Translations under genes and position numbers: made by a program
Shown: in pieces, positions 1-12,349 of the stretch
Numbering within the stretch: position 1 is the first letter of the stretch
Layout: every line of letters starts with the position of its first letter
The notes under the pieces: model-generated
Told to the model about the DNA's origin: nothing
Database searches by the model: none
Seen by the model: the letters and a program-made list of their open reading frames with translations, nothing else
Assembly: GCA_963681505.1 (NCBI GenBank)
Contig: OY811978.1
Location: 8,172,262-8,236,261, forward strand
Direction: 5' to 3'
Source: Eunapius fragilis
Taxonomy: Eukaryota > Porifera > Demospongiae > Spongillida > Spongillidae
Length of the DNA stretch: 64,000 nucleotides

Positions 1-510
1 CGCTTAACTAAATGGCGGTTAGTGCAGTTGCGCTCTTCTGAAGTAGTCTCGGCCCCAAGTACGGATGGATTACATCACCGCAGTTCTAGGTGCGGTGATG
101 GACCAAGACTACTTTGAGTGGTGATCATTTTGATGATCAACATATTAGCTATTTATTGTTTCCCATGCAGCGTATCGAGTAACTGGGTGTCCTGCTTCAT
201 CGATATCTATATCTTTTCTCATGAATGCATGCAACTGATAAATACAGCAATGAAAAATGAATGAATCACCAGATGTTCATTTCTTTGTTCACAGCCTGCA
301 CTTTCAAGAGGAGTTCAATTCATTTTCCATGCACACTTCTTATGATACCATTTAAAAAAATTTTTTGCATCACAGAATCATTCTACCAACTTGTGGCATT
401 TGGCAGCTATATAGTCTCTGTTTCACTGACTCTGAGAATATAAGTTGCATTCGATTCTGTCTCAGCAAAAAGAGAAGCAATTGCCTCGAAAAGAACCTAA
501 GTGTCCCGAT
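1..510. repeat. Direct repeat copy A (LTR-like)
   Basis: This 510-base stretch recurs in the same orientation at 1767-2266 with scattered substitutions and small indels; similarity stops abruptly after a shared CCCGAT. The two copies flank a Ty3/Gypsy remnant, so they could be its long terminal repeats. I cannot see a clear TG...CA boundary, and copy A may begin outside the window. The first 120 bases include the motif GGATGGATTACATCA, which also occurs near 17490. Confidence 0.6.
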
Positions 511-864
511 TGTGATATACCCACGTAGGCCTATTGTTAAGTCTGACAGAATGAGTATATCAACTGATTATCGCACGACATCTCACTATTAAATACCCTG
601 AATCACGCATGCGCTGCACAACTATAATAGTTCCCTATATGACACTCCTCTCTCCTTAATATCTATCTGGTGGTCTTCTATTTTGTCTCAGCTGATACTT
701 ATGTCTAGCTACTGCAACCTATGGTTTCCTAGATATCTCCCCTCTTTCATCTGTTTCGTTCTCTGTTATTTCCCCTCTTTCGCCTGTTTCCTTCTCTCCT
801 TCTGGCGTGTCTTGCTCTATCTGTACTGCCGCTCTTTCCTCCAGAACTGTACGCTTTCTTCTTC

Positions 865-1378
865 CTTGGTAGACTGCGTCATTTGTTCATCGTCTATATC
901 ACTTTCACTTCCCCCTGATTTTGTTATTCGCTCCTCTGCTCTTCTGAGATGGTCGATATGTCGTCTCCACATTCTCCCATCGGCTAACTCCATGCACTAT
1001 ATACGATGCCGGTCCCGAACCCTGCTTTATTTTCCTTTTATCCATCTCTCCCCCGCCCCAAAATTTCTTGCCCACACAACGTTATTTGGCTCAAACCCTC
1101 TCTCCCACGTACTCTTGTCATGCCACTTTGTTCTTCTTGCTTCTTTCGCACGATCTGCTCTGTAGTTTCCCGAAGGAGATCCAACCTGCATGGTCCTTAG
1201 CTCTCTCTGCAGAAAAAGACAGACTACCAGGGGACACATTAGTAACAGTGTGTGGTGCACTCACAGTAATGCCATGGGTCTTCAGACGCTCCAGCACGAG
1301 CTCCAGATTCATCAAGTGTTCGTCTTCACTACCTCCTGTTACCAAAATATCATCAATGTAGCGAACCGTTCTTGACAC
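865..1378 (-). pseudogene. Ty3/Gypsy polyprotein remnant (RT and integrase C-terminus)
   Basis: On the minus strand the first part (1378 to about 1260) reads the reverse-transcriptase catalytic box YIDDILVTGG followed by EHLMNLELVLERLKTHGI, typical of Ty3/Gypsy polymerases. Without the rest of RT, RNase H or the integrase core, the sequence then moves to an integrase C-terminal signature: VWARNFGAGERWIKGK at about 1075-1027, and in another frame GRMWRRHIDHLRRAEE near 940. The element therefore has a large internal deletion and at least two frameshifts. It lies between two 0.5-kb direct repeats. Not functional. Confidence 0.75.
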
Positions 1379-1661
1379 ATGCCTTGTAAGACTGAGTCCA
1401 TGGGTTTCTGGAATTCTGGAAAATGGCGGGAGCTAGCCGACGCAATTCCAAACGGTAACCGGGTATACTGATACAGACCCCGGTGTGTATTATTTAATAC
1501 GTTGTCCGCGCGGACAACGTAGTCTAGGATATGTGGTTCCCCCTATACATTATATAGTCCAATTATCCCTCGGAATATCGGTCCGCTTTAGAATTTGCTG
1601 TCCAGTAGCGAATCTAATATTATTCATAGCAGACTCCGCATTGATAGTTATCATTTCAACC

Positions 1662-1750
1662 CCCCCCCCCCCCTCCCTGCCACGTACCCTCGTGCTGCCC
1701 CCCCTCTCTCCCCCCCCCCCCTCCCCCCCCCCCCCCCCCCCCCCCCCCTT
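1662..1750. repeat. Poly-C tract
   Basis: Long interrupted C runs just before repeat copy B. The exact length is likely unreliable in the assembly. Confidence 0.9.
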
Positions 1751-1766
1751 CTTTTTTGTAAGTAAC

Positions 1767-2266
1767 GCTTAACTAAATAGCGGTTAGTGCAGTTGCACTC
1801 TTCTGAAGTAGTCTCGGCGCCAGACCCTAGTACGGATGGATTACATCAGCGCAGTTATAAGGTGCGGTGATGTACCAAGACTACTTTGTCATTTTGATGA
1901 TCTATTTATTGTTTCCCATGCAGCGTATCGAGTAACTGGGTGTCCTGCTTCATCGATATCTATATCTTTTCTCATGAATGCATGCAACTGATAAATACAG
2001 GATGAAAAAATGAATGAAACATCAGATGTTCATTTCTTTGTTCACAGCCTACACTTCCAAGAGGAGCCCAATTCATTTTTCATGCACACTTCTTATGATA
2101 CCATTTTAAAAATTTTTTTTGCATCACAGAATCATTCTACCAACTTGTGGCATTTGGCAACTATATATAGTCTCTGTTTCACTGACTCTGAGAATATAAG
2201 TTGCATTCGATACTGTCTCAGCAAAAAGAGAAGCAATTGCCTCGAAAAGAGCCTAAGTTTCCCGAT
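1767..2266. repeat. Direct repeat copy B (LTR-like)
   Basis: Second copy of the 1-510 repeat, same orientation, ending at the same CCCGAT. It lies upstream, in minus-strand sense, of the Gypsy RT fragment, as a 5' LTR would. Confidence 0.6.
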
Positions 2267-2429
2267 CATCCCGCGTATAGAGCTCTTTCATCGCGTGATC
2301 TGTAGTAGCAATCATTTGATACATTAGTTGACGTAATCAATTATCCGCCTCGGATTCAAGTAAAGCATGTCAAAGCTGTCTTCGTATGCAGATAGCTTGC
2401 CTCCAGTTGCAAAGGCTCGATATTTGCAG

Positions 2430-2913
2430 AAGTAATTAATTCGCGGTTTGCGAATCAACGAATATTCCCGTATATCTTCCCATTCACATGTATGGGGTGC
2501 TTCAATACCAAGCACCGATTTTTCTCAGCATTTGCCATGAGGGATTGTTAGCACACTACATTTGCCATGATTTTTAGTGGGGTCGCCGTATTTTTCCTAT
2601 TTAAGGTGGCGCTTCCCTAGGAGTGTCATAACATTATCCTCGGTGTATGGTTATACCATACATTGAGGACACCTCGATGTATGCTTATACCATACATTGA
2701 GGACAATGTTATGACAATCCTAGGGAAGCGACGTCTTAAATAGGAAAAATACGGCGACCCCACTAAAAATCATGGCAAATGTAGTGCACTAACAATCCCT
2801 CATGGCAAATGCTGAGAAAAATCTGGCGTGCTTGGTATTGAAGTACCCCATACATGTCTATGGGAAGATATACGGGAATATTCGTTGATTCGCAAACCGT
2901 GAATTAATTACTT
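2430..2913. repeat. Palindromic (foldback) element, 484 bp
   Basis: The left half starting AAGTAATTAATTC is the near-exact reverse complement of the right half ending GAATTAATTACTT. Pairing continues to the centre near 2671 with almost no loop. Shared landmarks are the CCATGAGGGATTG/CAATCCCTCATGG pair and the CCTAGG segments. No coding sequence recognised. Probably a miniature foldback transposon. Confidence 0.8.
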
Positions 2914-3088
2914 AACGGATATGGTTTTGTCTTGATTTTAGTTAAAGAATGGTTTACTTAATGGAATAATTTTTTGAAGTACATATATCATAATCAGACC
3001 TGCTTATAGTACATTATAAAGTTGGTTGAAATTGAATTAAAATGACCGCCTATGTATGGCCATTTCTGAATATGAGTGTACTGAGTAC

Positions 3089-3928
3089 TGTCACGAAAAT
3101 TTTGGTCCGCCGAAAATTATGGTCCCGGACCAAAATTTTTGGAAAAAATTGGTCCGGGCGGACCAATTTTATCAGGAAATTTTGGTCCGGGTAAGTAAAA
3201 ATTGGTCCGGGCCCTCCATTTACATCTAAAACAGATGAATCATCTCAAACACAACTATAAACCCTGAACTCAGATAGTGGGTGAACAGTAGGGTAGCTGC
3301 TTTTCTAAGCTACGAAGGCTATGGAACAGTAGGCCGGGTTCTGCGCGCCCCATGTTAGCGGATTGGCCTTCCGGTCGCGATCGGACCAGTTCCCACTTGT
3401 TTTTTACAATTCATGTACACGTCATAAACAGTGATATTCACGGCTGCAGACCTGCCTGGCCGGATCCCAGCTGCGCAGTTTGTCAGACCGGACCTAATTC
3501 CTCAAAAAATAATTAATTCCTCAGCTGACATCTTGTTCAGAACTCTGCTTCGTCACAGGGGGAAACTATAGGCGCTCGATGCAACGCAAACGGGCCGCAA
3601 ACCTCGTTACAAATATCTATGAATCGATCACCCGCAACAACTCGATAACACAGCTAGAGAATATATGTATAAACTGGTTTATCCGTTTGACGCTTCGCCC
3701 GGCCATCATGCCCTCGTGCATACAGCTAGCATACACTGCGATATCAAACTACCTGTGTTTGGCTACGTGAAGCCTCTATAAACCGGCTGTAGGGCTACTT
3801 CCAACATCCGGACCAAATTTTTCAGCCCGGACCATAATTTCTGGTAAGTTTGGTCCGGGCGGACCAAAATTTTCAGCGATAATTTTGGTCCCGGACCAAA
3901 ATTACCGCGGACCAATTTTCCAGTGACA
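3089..3928. mobile_element. Non-autonomous element with GGTCC-rich ends, 840 bp
   Basis: The left end starts TGTCACGAAAATTTTGGTCC and the right end closes with the imperfect inverse ending TTTTCCAGTGACA. About 120 bases inside each end are packed with repeats of AATTTTGGTCCGGG or its complement (3100-3210 and 3805-3920), in opposite orientation at the two ends. The middle shows no recognisable protein. This is the layout of a DNA-transposon derivative with subterminal transposase-binding arrays. The family is unknown to me and I could not define a target-site duplication. Confidence 0.65.
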
Positions 3929-4403
3929 AATCTCACTGTTATTTGGGTTTTTATATACCCGGAAGATTCAGTGAAGGCAGCCAATCTGGGTCAAACTCAC
4001 TATGCAGTGATGTGCTGGTTTACCCTTGCATGATAAAGTGCAGGGAACATATCCGAGCGTTTAGAAGTGAAGCTGAGTCTTTGCGACCAATTGCGCCAGC
4101 CCAGGAAGCCGTTCTTTCGTCTTTGTGACAAATGTAACTCGTATTCCCCACAGTTGGTTCCGGCTTACTTGTACAATCTTATACCGGCCTTTGTCTACCA
4201 TAGAATTGGTCAAACACTGGTCGACAACGCAGACTTCGATTTCAGCCGAGCACCAATATGGCGGACACGATAATTGCATTTGTCATGTGACCAATCCATG
4301 AAAGAATGTTTCAAAATATTCATGCAGTGGTGGCACACGAGACAATCTAGATCTACTGCGAGCGTGGGTACGAGATACAACCGATGATTATTTGCCAAAT
4401 TAA

Positions 4404-7400
4404 TCTTTAATCTATTTACATCCTTAATTCAGGATTGAAATCCTGAATTAAGGATGACTTTACGCCGTTCGTATCAACTTCAGTTCGCATCGTGTTGGAT
4501 ATTTTAGGGGATATTAAGCTTCTATATAGGCTTTCGTCTATACAGCGCTATCTAATTAGTCATTATATTATTCCAAAGCAAAACCACTCTATTTAGGCTT
4601 TGTTTCAACGTTCGTACGCAATACAATCAAAGTCGGAGATAAAGTAGAAGGAAAGAGTAAGAAGCTTAGTGGTAAGAAGGAAATGGTCTCAAAGATCACT
4701 AAGGAGAGCCACGCACGCAAGTTCACCATAGATTAGGATACAGCATCGAATCAGCTCGAGGAATAGGTAAAGCGGGTGGTGATGGTACACCTCCGTGCAA
4801 GAAGTGAAAATGTACCCATGTGAGTCCTGTCAGTCCTGTGGTTGTTGAAAATGAAGACGAGAGACATGGTAGTGATAGTGATACAGATGACGATGATACC
4901 AGTGAGGCAGAGGAAGAAAGGGAGGACAGTGTGCTAAGAGAAGGTAGAAATCAATGGACGCGGAAGAAGGATATTGGAATGCTCATAGCAGAGAAAGGGT
5001 AGAAATTGACCACCTTAGTGCTGACCCTGCAGTAAATGCCTACACAGGGATTACTGAACTGAATTGGGGAACTTCTCTGGAAGGTGCTGAGAAGAGTATG
5101 GAGTATTACTTCTACCTTATGTTTCCTACAGACTCCACTGATTCCATCTATTTTGGAGTATACTAACATCATCCTCCTAGCTAAAAAGAAAGCACCTTTG
5201 ACAAAAGGAGAGATTATAAAGTGGCTTGGTATTAGATTGGCAATGGCTGTTGAACCAAGGAGGGGAGCACTACCAACATATTGGAAATCAGTGGTGTAGT
5301 TTCAACTGCTGCTAACTATGAGGGTTGCTTTGGTATGACGGTTCACTGATATCAATTCGTGTCTTCAACTGGCCCAAGAACCAAAACCACAACCTGTGAA
5401 GGTATGTGTTTTCTGCCCATTTGAAATTGATTTGATATTCTCCACATGTAGGATCCTTGGTGGCCAATTAGATCCTTCATCTTATCTTTCAATGAGCATC
5501 ATGTGAAACATGTCAAACCTGGTCACACGATTGTTTGTGATGAGTGCATGAGTGCCTGGAAGGGAAGTGATGGTAAGTAAAAAACAAATGGTTGTCCTCA
5601 TAAAACAAAAATTGTTCGTAAGCCAGATGGAGTTGGATGTGAACTAAAGTCAGCAGCAGATGGCATGTCAGGAATTATCCTGCAACTTGAATTGATGGAA
5701 GGAAGTGACGCTCAATCCAAAAAACCAGGCCATGCTGAGTATGGAGAAGGTACATCACAACTACTGAGGTTGTGGGCTCCTTGGAGAGGGACTGCTCGTA
5801 CCATCATAGCTGACAGTGCATTTTCCTCAGTCAAATCTCTACTTGCACTATTAGATCAAGGTTTTTACTTCATGGGAATGGTCAAAACTGCTACAAAAGA
5901 GTACCCAATGAAGCAGCTCCTTCAATGGGCTTCAGGCAACGGAACTGGTCCTACACCAAATCGAGGTAATCACAACTTCAAATGCCCCAGATGGTATCAA
6001 AATAATTGCATGTGTTTGGGTTGATTAAAAGCCAAAAACTAATATATGCAACCAATATACTGGACACCCTGGAATGCCATCAGAGCGTTTACGCCACAGA
6101 ATTGAAGTAGTTGATGGCATACCAACCACAGTGCAGTACACAAAAACGATACCAAGACCACTTATAGTGGAGAAGTTCTGTGAGTTTTTTTTCATCAATT
6201 GATGTGCATGATCATTATAGACAAGGCTCACTTGCAATCAAAGAGAGTGGATAACTCATACATGGTGGCACAGAACATTTGGGACCATCTTTGGTACATG
6301 TGTTGTTGATGCTTTCTTAGCTTACAGGTATGAATCAGACAAAGATTTTCTTGCAAGCACTGAGGTGGTAGACTTTATACAACATTCATGGATCTGCTGG
6401 CACATCAGCTCATCCACAACATCTATGCATCGTCCAGTACATCATTACGAAGGCGCAGTGATGAGAGTGCATCTGTCACTGTGGCCCATGTAGAGGTAAC
6501 ACATAGTTATTTATTGCATTCATTTTTTATCTGTGTAATATTGTTACATTGTAGATTGAGTGCAACACAAACTGCAGAGCCTTACAGAGCTTCCTATCTA
6601 CAAGGAAAATATAATGAATGGAAAGTACCCACAGCGTATCTGCAAGTACTGCAAAATGAAGACCACATTCTATTGTGTTGGATGCAGTGATTTGGAGAAT
6701 GACTATTTGGTTCCATACTGTGGCTTTGGCACTTCATGAGATTGCTATATTCAGCATGTCACAGAAATGGGTTTTTGAAACTAATTGATTAAATTACTGG
6801 GTGCGCTCTATTATTCTTATTGCTGTTTATGTCAGTCTATACGATTTCATTGTCACAATATCTTGATTTCGTAACTGTTTTGTGTTTTGATATCTTGGTT
6901 TGAATTTGTCATAACCATCCTTTACAAACTCTGATATTTTTTAGCTTACACAGCTTTAGAACTCGTATCTCAATAAAGTAAAGTCAAAATGAAATGATTT
7001 TAAGTTATTGTTATGTAATTTAAATAATAGAACATATGATTGAGTTTGCTTGATTTTTAATTGTAAATCATCATACATAACTTCATATTTTTTTGCACCA
7101 TTCATATATTGTAACATATTTAGTTAAGATATAAATTATCAATGCAGTTTTTAAATCTACTACAATACTTGTAGACAATTACGTGCAATCACTCAAAACA
7201 TAAGAATAGCTTAAAATACACTTTTCTTTGTAAATTAGTACACTGTTTGGATAAAAACTCTGTTAAAGAATTGAAGACAAAAATTGTTTATGCTTTTTAT
7301 AGGCACTAAAAGCTACAAAGCGATAATTATTCAATTTGCGTATGTGATATATAGCAATAAAACATTCTTAAAGTTTGAGCAGCTTTCTAGATGACTGAAA

Positions 7401-7570
7401 TTATTCCATGCTATATAAAGTGTGCAGCAGTGCTGAAACAAAAAGCCTATGAGTAATAAGTTATTTAATTTTCCCTACAATAATTGTTATAAACGGAAGT
7501 ACTCAATATCCTGAATTCATGCAGGATTTTACCGATCCTGAATTCAGGATCGTTTTACGTAGATTAAAGA
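4404..7570 (+). mobile_element. piggyBac-family transposon, intact ends, 3.17 kb
   Basis: The ends are TCTTTAATCTA (4404-4414) and TAGATTAAAGA (7560-7570), perfect inverse complements, each flanked by TTAA (4400-4403 and 7571-7574), the piggyBac target-site duplication. Palindromic subterminal motifs built on CCTGAATT/AATTCAGG follow at both ends. The internal gene (4820-6739) encodes a piggyBac-type transposase but is broken, so this copy is probably immobile unless supplied with transposase in trans. Confidence 0.9.
4820..6739 (+). pseudogene. piggyBac-type transposase, decayed
   Basis: An acidic N-terminal region (DSDTDDDDTSEAEEE) is followed by the DDE_Tnp_1_7 fold: GEIIKWLGIRLAMAVEPRRG at about 5200, the first catalytic Asp in IVCDECMSAWKG near 5550, the second in IIADSAFSSVK near 5815, and a third in DVHDHYRQGSLAIK near 6205. 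The C-terminus is cysteine-rich (CKYCKMKTTFYCVGCS), matching the zinc-binding tail of piggyBac transposases. Frame changes are needed near 4960, 5150 and 5300, and stops interrupt the sequence around 5300-5365, 5580 and 6022. A few breaks might be introns (a possible donor at 5402 and acceptor near 5450), but not all. Not functional as assembled. Confidence 0.85.
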
Positions 7571-7574
7571 TTAA

Positions 7575-9332
7575 GGCCACAGTCGGGACCAGCAGTACTG
7601 ATTCAGCTTTTTCCACTTTTGCCTATAATATGTCATCAAATCTTATATTCCATGCCGAGCTGCATGCCGCGATATGGTCTTTTGCCGGATATCAAGATTT
7701 ATATAAGATATTGTACTATACTCATGCATCGAGCATTTATTTTCAATAATCATGCTAGTTGAGCATGAGGTTGTGTAATTGTGGCGACGACGAAAACCGA
7801 CGCATTAACCGGGCCGTCCGTCCTATCATGCTGCAGGGTGGGGGTGGGGGTGTATAGAGTAGTGGAATTCAATTTCATTTATGTTAAACTGGCAAAGAAG
7901 TAGCTAGCTACCCAACCTCACATGTACCTTCAGAATGAGCTTCCTCCACAGCATGGACAATGAAAAATAAAAAAATAAAATAAAAAAACGATGGAGCTTC
8001 TTAACTCTTCGTATATTTCCGTCTATCTCCTTCCATTCCCCCGTCTATCTCAGTAAAAAATATCGCAAGCCAAATATCGATAGGCTGGTTGGTCGTAAAG
8101 ATGGTTGCTCAAGCCACGATAAAATCTTCATGGTACAGTGGCTTCAACATATACGTCTTATTTCAGGTATATAGCTTGTCTTGTATTCTTGATTTCTTTG
8201 ATAGTGTATTTGCATGGGCCTGCTAAGACTATGCCCTGTATGGTCATTTTGATGAATTTCGAGTGTCATATGGCTTAATCATGCTATGCATCTCTAAGGT
8301 GTGTATGATGCTGCAAGCCAGATAGCCACCATGTACTTTGCCGCCAATCGCGATTGGAATACAAGTCTTAGAGTAGATTGGATCGATACCTATGCAGGGC
8401 ATTGGGGTACAACTGTATAAGGATCAAGCAAGCTCTAAGACTAATCCAGTGATTTTCCACATGTGGCCGATGGAGGGGGGGGGGGGGGGGCTGAATTTTG
8501 TTTTATTCTGGCTACTGCAAAGGAGGTACCATACAATTGCATGTACAAGTTTTAATTGCATCATACAAGATCAGTGCTGATGGCTCCAAAGCAAGATAGA
8601 AGATTTTTTTCTATAACCTATAAGCATAGGCTACAGACAGTTCCAGGATCGTCAAATCTCAGTTATAACGGGCGGTTGATTGATGCATTGAACAACTTCT
8701 CAAGAGAAAAAGCGTCCAGAGGGAGAACTACACCTTAGCGTGGTAAAATTTGGGGCTCTAGAATGCGGCAGTTGTGTACATGTCTACACACTGCATGCAT
8801 GGCACAATCCGCCTGCCACGGAGATATAGTTATTTCACGTGGTTCGAGATGCCGGAATTGAACGTACATGTAGTTTGAAACTAAAATACGATCCAAATAA
8901 TGCGTTAATATCATGTTAGGATCATTCTCTAATTACAACTTATATATAATGTCCATTACGTGACATTTGTTGAATCAGACCAAGGCCCTCAATCGAGACC
9001 GACCTCAACTGTTTCCTCAAGGAATTTTTGGTTTCCGTCCACCCTCTACATGCCATTTGCAATGCTAGCATTAAAGTAACTTCCTTTAATAAAACGAGTA
9101 TATGCAATTAGCGCAATCTGATTGGTTCCGCCAAAATTCTGGACAGAAATGCGTATATTGGGTCTGCATGGGGACGAAACTATATCTACACAAGGAGTCA
9201 GGAGGTTTACTGTTAATAAAAAAAAAGGATGAGGTAGTCAGTAGCACTAATAAATGAAAACCTATCCATGCATGCATGCGTTACTAATATTTACGGCATG
9301 CATGCATGCATGAGTCTATTAAAAAGTTTGAT
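7575..9332. other. Intergenic stretch, no gene recognised
   Basis: I see no convincing exon here. It contains a G14-type run near 8476 and ATGCATGC-type simple repeats near 9265-9310 that recur around the peroxidase gene. Confidence 0.5.
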
Positions 9333-12238
9333 TCAATTTTTCATCGAAATCAGGCTCTGCAAATCATCCTCCAGTTCCTTCAGCAGGGCATTGTTGGACA
9401 CAGACAGGTCCAGTTGCTCCTCGCTCACACTACCTTGAGTAGGAGAGGATGGAGCATCTTGAGGTGGCTGTGATTTGTAGTGTTTTAGAACAAAGTCAGG
9501 CAAGGGAAAGGAGCAATCAGGAGAAAGGATGTCACAGGGTGGTTTATCGTTATCTGACGTGGAGACATAGGACTCCGTTGCTGCCAACACGTTGAATGTG
9601 ATACCGGCTGAATTGCATGGTGTCGCCGAGAATACTCCGGACGAAGGGCTGTCCACGACGGATGACGGAATGGTTGCCTGGTAGATAGCGCCCGCTGGTA
9701 TGGATTGGATTAAACTTGGTGGAAGAGCAGAATTTACGCTGACGGAGAAGGGTCCCTGAGAAAACAGGAAGGCCGGTGCCGTACCGCCCGCAGGTGGACA
9801 TTGAATTTGCAGACAACCGAAAGAGATACCAGGAGGGAACGAGAGGGCGCTGGGAACAGGAGTTAGGCTAGTAACGGTGTACGTATTGCTCCTTGGCAAA
9901 AGGCTGTTGATGCTGATACCAATCTGGCATGTTGGCTCCTTCCATGGTGACAGATCAAGTGAGGGCAGGGCGCCGCATGACACACGCGACTGGTTGGAAA
10001 GAAAAGCATTTGGTTGGATTTGGGTGATACCGTCTGAGTTGTCGCAGATGATCCTGGACAGAGACGCTTTATTGATTTGGGCTAACTGCTGCGGAGTAAA
10101 AACGCCAGGGGATTGGAAGTAGAATCTATCTCCGTCTCTCAAATTAGCGAACGCGTTAGCAAAGATGCAAGCGAAGGTAGCACCGAGAAGGGAGTTGGGA
10201 AGTCGCTCCTCGGAGATACCTCCAACCCACAGGTCGGTGGTGTCGAGTGAGCCGTAGGTCTGAAGGAGGCGGATGAAGGTAAGCTGGTGCTCCAGTGGGG
10301 ACGTGACACTGTAGAAATTCTTGCAAAAGTTCCTGACAATGGGGTACGGCGGGAGACCGTGGTCACGCCCTCGCTGGATGTTCAGCGAGGCGAGGTCCGT
10401 TCCACTTCCGGGAGCAGCTCCCTCAAACAGCTTGGTGGTAAGGATGCTGTTGAGGAACTCGTCCCTACGTCGGGCGGGGGCGGTGAGTAGACCTCGTAAA
10501 AGTGGATCCGTTCCTTGACTGTTCTGATAGATACCGATCGACCCTCCGAAAACGAGTGTCTGCTCTCCCGCAGGGATGGGGGTCACATAGTCAGCTTGAA
10601 GACGAGGGAAGTTGGGTCTGATCAGACTGTGTCCCACTCTGTAGGCGGCGGTTCCGAATTCGTTAGGGATACTGGCATCGGCGTTGGGATTGTAGCCGAG
10701 GTAGGGTCCGATGAGCTGATTGAAAGGGCCAGCACCCATAATGGCCTGCAGGAATTCAAAGTAAGTTACCCTCTGCACCTCGGCTCCGACAATCTTTCTA
10801 GCCTCCTGGTACAGACGTTCGTCGCTCCAGCTAGGGTTCAGCGAAGCCAGGAGGCCGGCAACTCTGTTGTGTTCCCGCATCCATATCGTATGCAGCGCCA
10901 CAAGTCCCGGCTGCTCGTTGACTCGGGTATCTCCTGCTACGAATCCGCTGCCTGCGGCATTTAACGGCAAACTGGGCTTGGTGTTGTTGGTTAGCGTAAA
11001 GCCGACACGGAGCCGCCCACCTCCGGTTACATCCCTGAGTGATTTTGCTGTGATTGCGTCGCTTCCGTAAATCATGGACCCGTCAATGTACTGAGTGATG
11101 TCGTTGATTTGCTGTCTCGGGCTAAACGTTCCCGCTGGGTTGTTGGTGCACGCCGGGACGGTTCTCCTGAACGGTATGCAGGAGCCGTTTCGGAACGTTC
11201 CGACGCCGAATGCGGGGTCATCGCTCGGCACGAATATGGGAAGGCAGATCTCCGTATTCTGACAGTTGATGCAGTTTGCACTAAGCCCCGGAGAAAGGGT
11301 AATGTCGTGGTCCAGGAACTGTCCCCATTGCATAAGCATGTGGGTGACCTGAAGCTCGTCGACTGGTTTGTCGAGGACAACTGTTTGACTGATCAAACGC
11401 GGGCTCGGATTAGGCGGGTCGAACGGTCCGACGGGTAGGACGTTTCCGTAGTTCTGAATCTCACCTCGGGTAGAACTAATCCCGTCTTCGTAGTGTGCCG
11501 GAAGTATACGACGGAACGCTGTACCGGCTGCGCCCTGGGTCGGATTCGCTAGGTTGTTGCAGGTGCCGTCTGACGTTCTGAAGAGGTTGATGGATGGGAA
11601 AGTACAATTTGGAGTCGTCAGAAGTGATCTGCAGCCGCTGAAATCAAGAATCTTCGCCAGCTCGTCTGCAGCGAGGAGAGAACCGGGCAGGTGGAATAAA
11701 CTTTGAGCTATCGCTTCAGCTTTATCCTCGACGCTGCTTGTGGAAGCCGTCGCCAGCTGCGAAAGTTTCCTTTCTGCTCGTCTCACCATGTCTTCATAGA
11801 GCATGCGTGCCTTGGCGTGTTTCTTCGCCTTCTCCGACGGTTTCTTGACGTAGTTAGTCGTGATATGTTCCGGATACGTATCGGATTTCTCCGCCATTGC
11901 CATCTGCACATCTTGCCGCTGGAAGTACTGGTTACTTTCAGCGATGGCGGCATCAATGACATCTTCGCGATCTGCATGATTAATTTAAAAGATACATCAA
12001 TTGCATGCATGCATCCTGGGGGGCATAAAATATACATATACTGTTAGGCAGTTAGGCATGACATGCACTGCATGCATGATTGTATATACCTGCATTACTG
12101 CATACATGTACGAATCATAGTTCTATATCTTCATGCATGCATGCGCATATGCTTACCGCTTTTGCTCAATCCTTGCACGGCCTCAAGGCCCGCCGCTGCT
12201 GCTAATACTAGCAACGCAACACAACCGTACGTCTTCAT
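9333..12238 (-). CDS. Secreted animal haem peroxidase
   Basis: Oxidises substrates with hydrogen peroxide; a secreted member of the peroxidasin/thyroid-peroxidase/chorion-peroxidase superfamily. Exon 1 (12157-12238) encodes a signal peptide starting MKTYGCVALLVLAAAAG; a GTAAGC donor and CAG acceptor join it in phase to exon 2 (9333-11971), giving 906 residues. Family landmarks in order: distal-haem motif MQWGQFLDHDITLSP, calcium-loop-like YIDGSMIYGSD, catalytic Arg and haem-linking Glu in TRVNEQ, WMREHNR, proximal His in RVGHSLI, NIQRGRDHG, and LRDGDRFYF. The Met that makes the sulfonium link in myeloperoxidase is Gln here, as in most relatives. There are no Ig, LRR or VWC domains, so it is not peroxidasin itself. 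About 230 C-terminal residues resemble nothing I know. The gene looks intact; its substrate cannot be told. Confidence 0.93.
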
Positions 12239-12338
12239 TTCGTGCACACAACCCGCCTTGCTATATATGCACTTTGTTCTGATTATAGCAACGCTGTGTG
12301 CCGAATGTTGGATGTGGTGCAGTGCGCTTTGCAGCGGG

Positions 12339-12346
12339 CTTATATA
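12339..12346 (-). promoter_or_regulatory. TATA box of the peroxidase gene
   Basis: The minus strand reads TATATAAG about 100 bases upstream of the start codon at 12238, in a GC-rich setting. This would place transcription start near 12310. A TATA promoter suits a regulated, tissue-specific gene; that last point is inference. Confidence 0.6.
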
Positions 12347-12349
12347 GCA

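Noticed and set aside
9333-12238. Peroxidasin proper
   Set aside because: The peroxidase core matches, but there are no LRR, Ig or VWC domains and no room for them between the signal peptide and the core.
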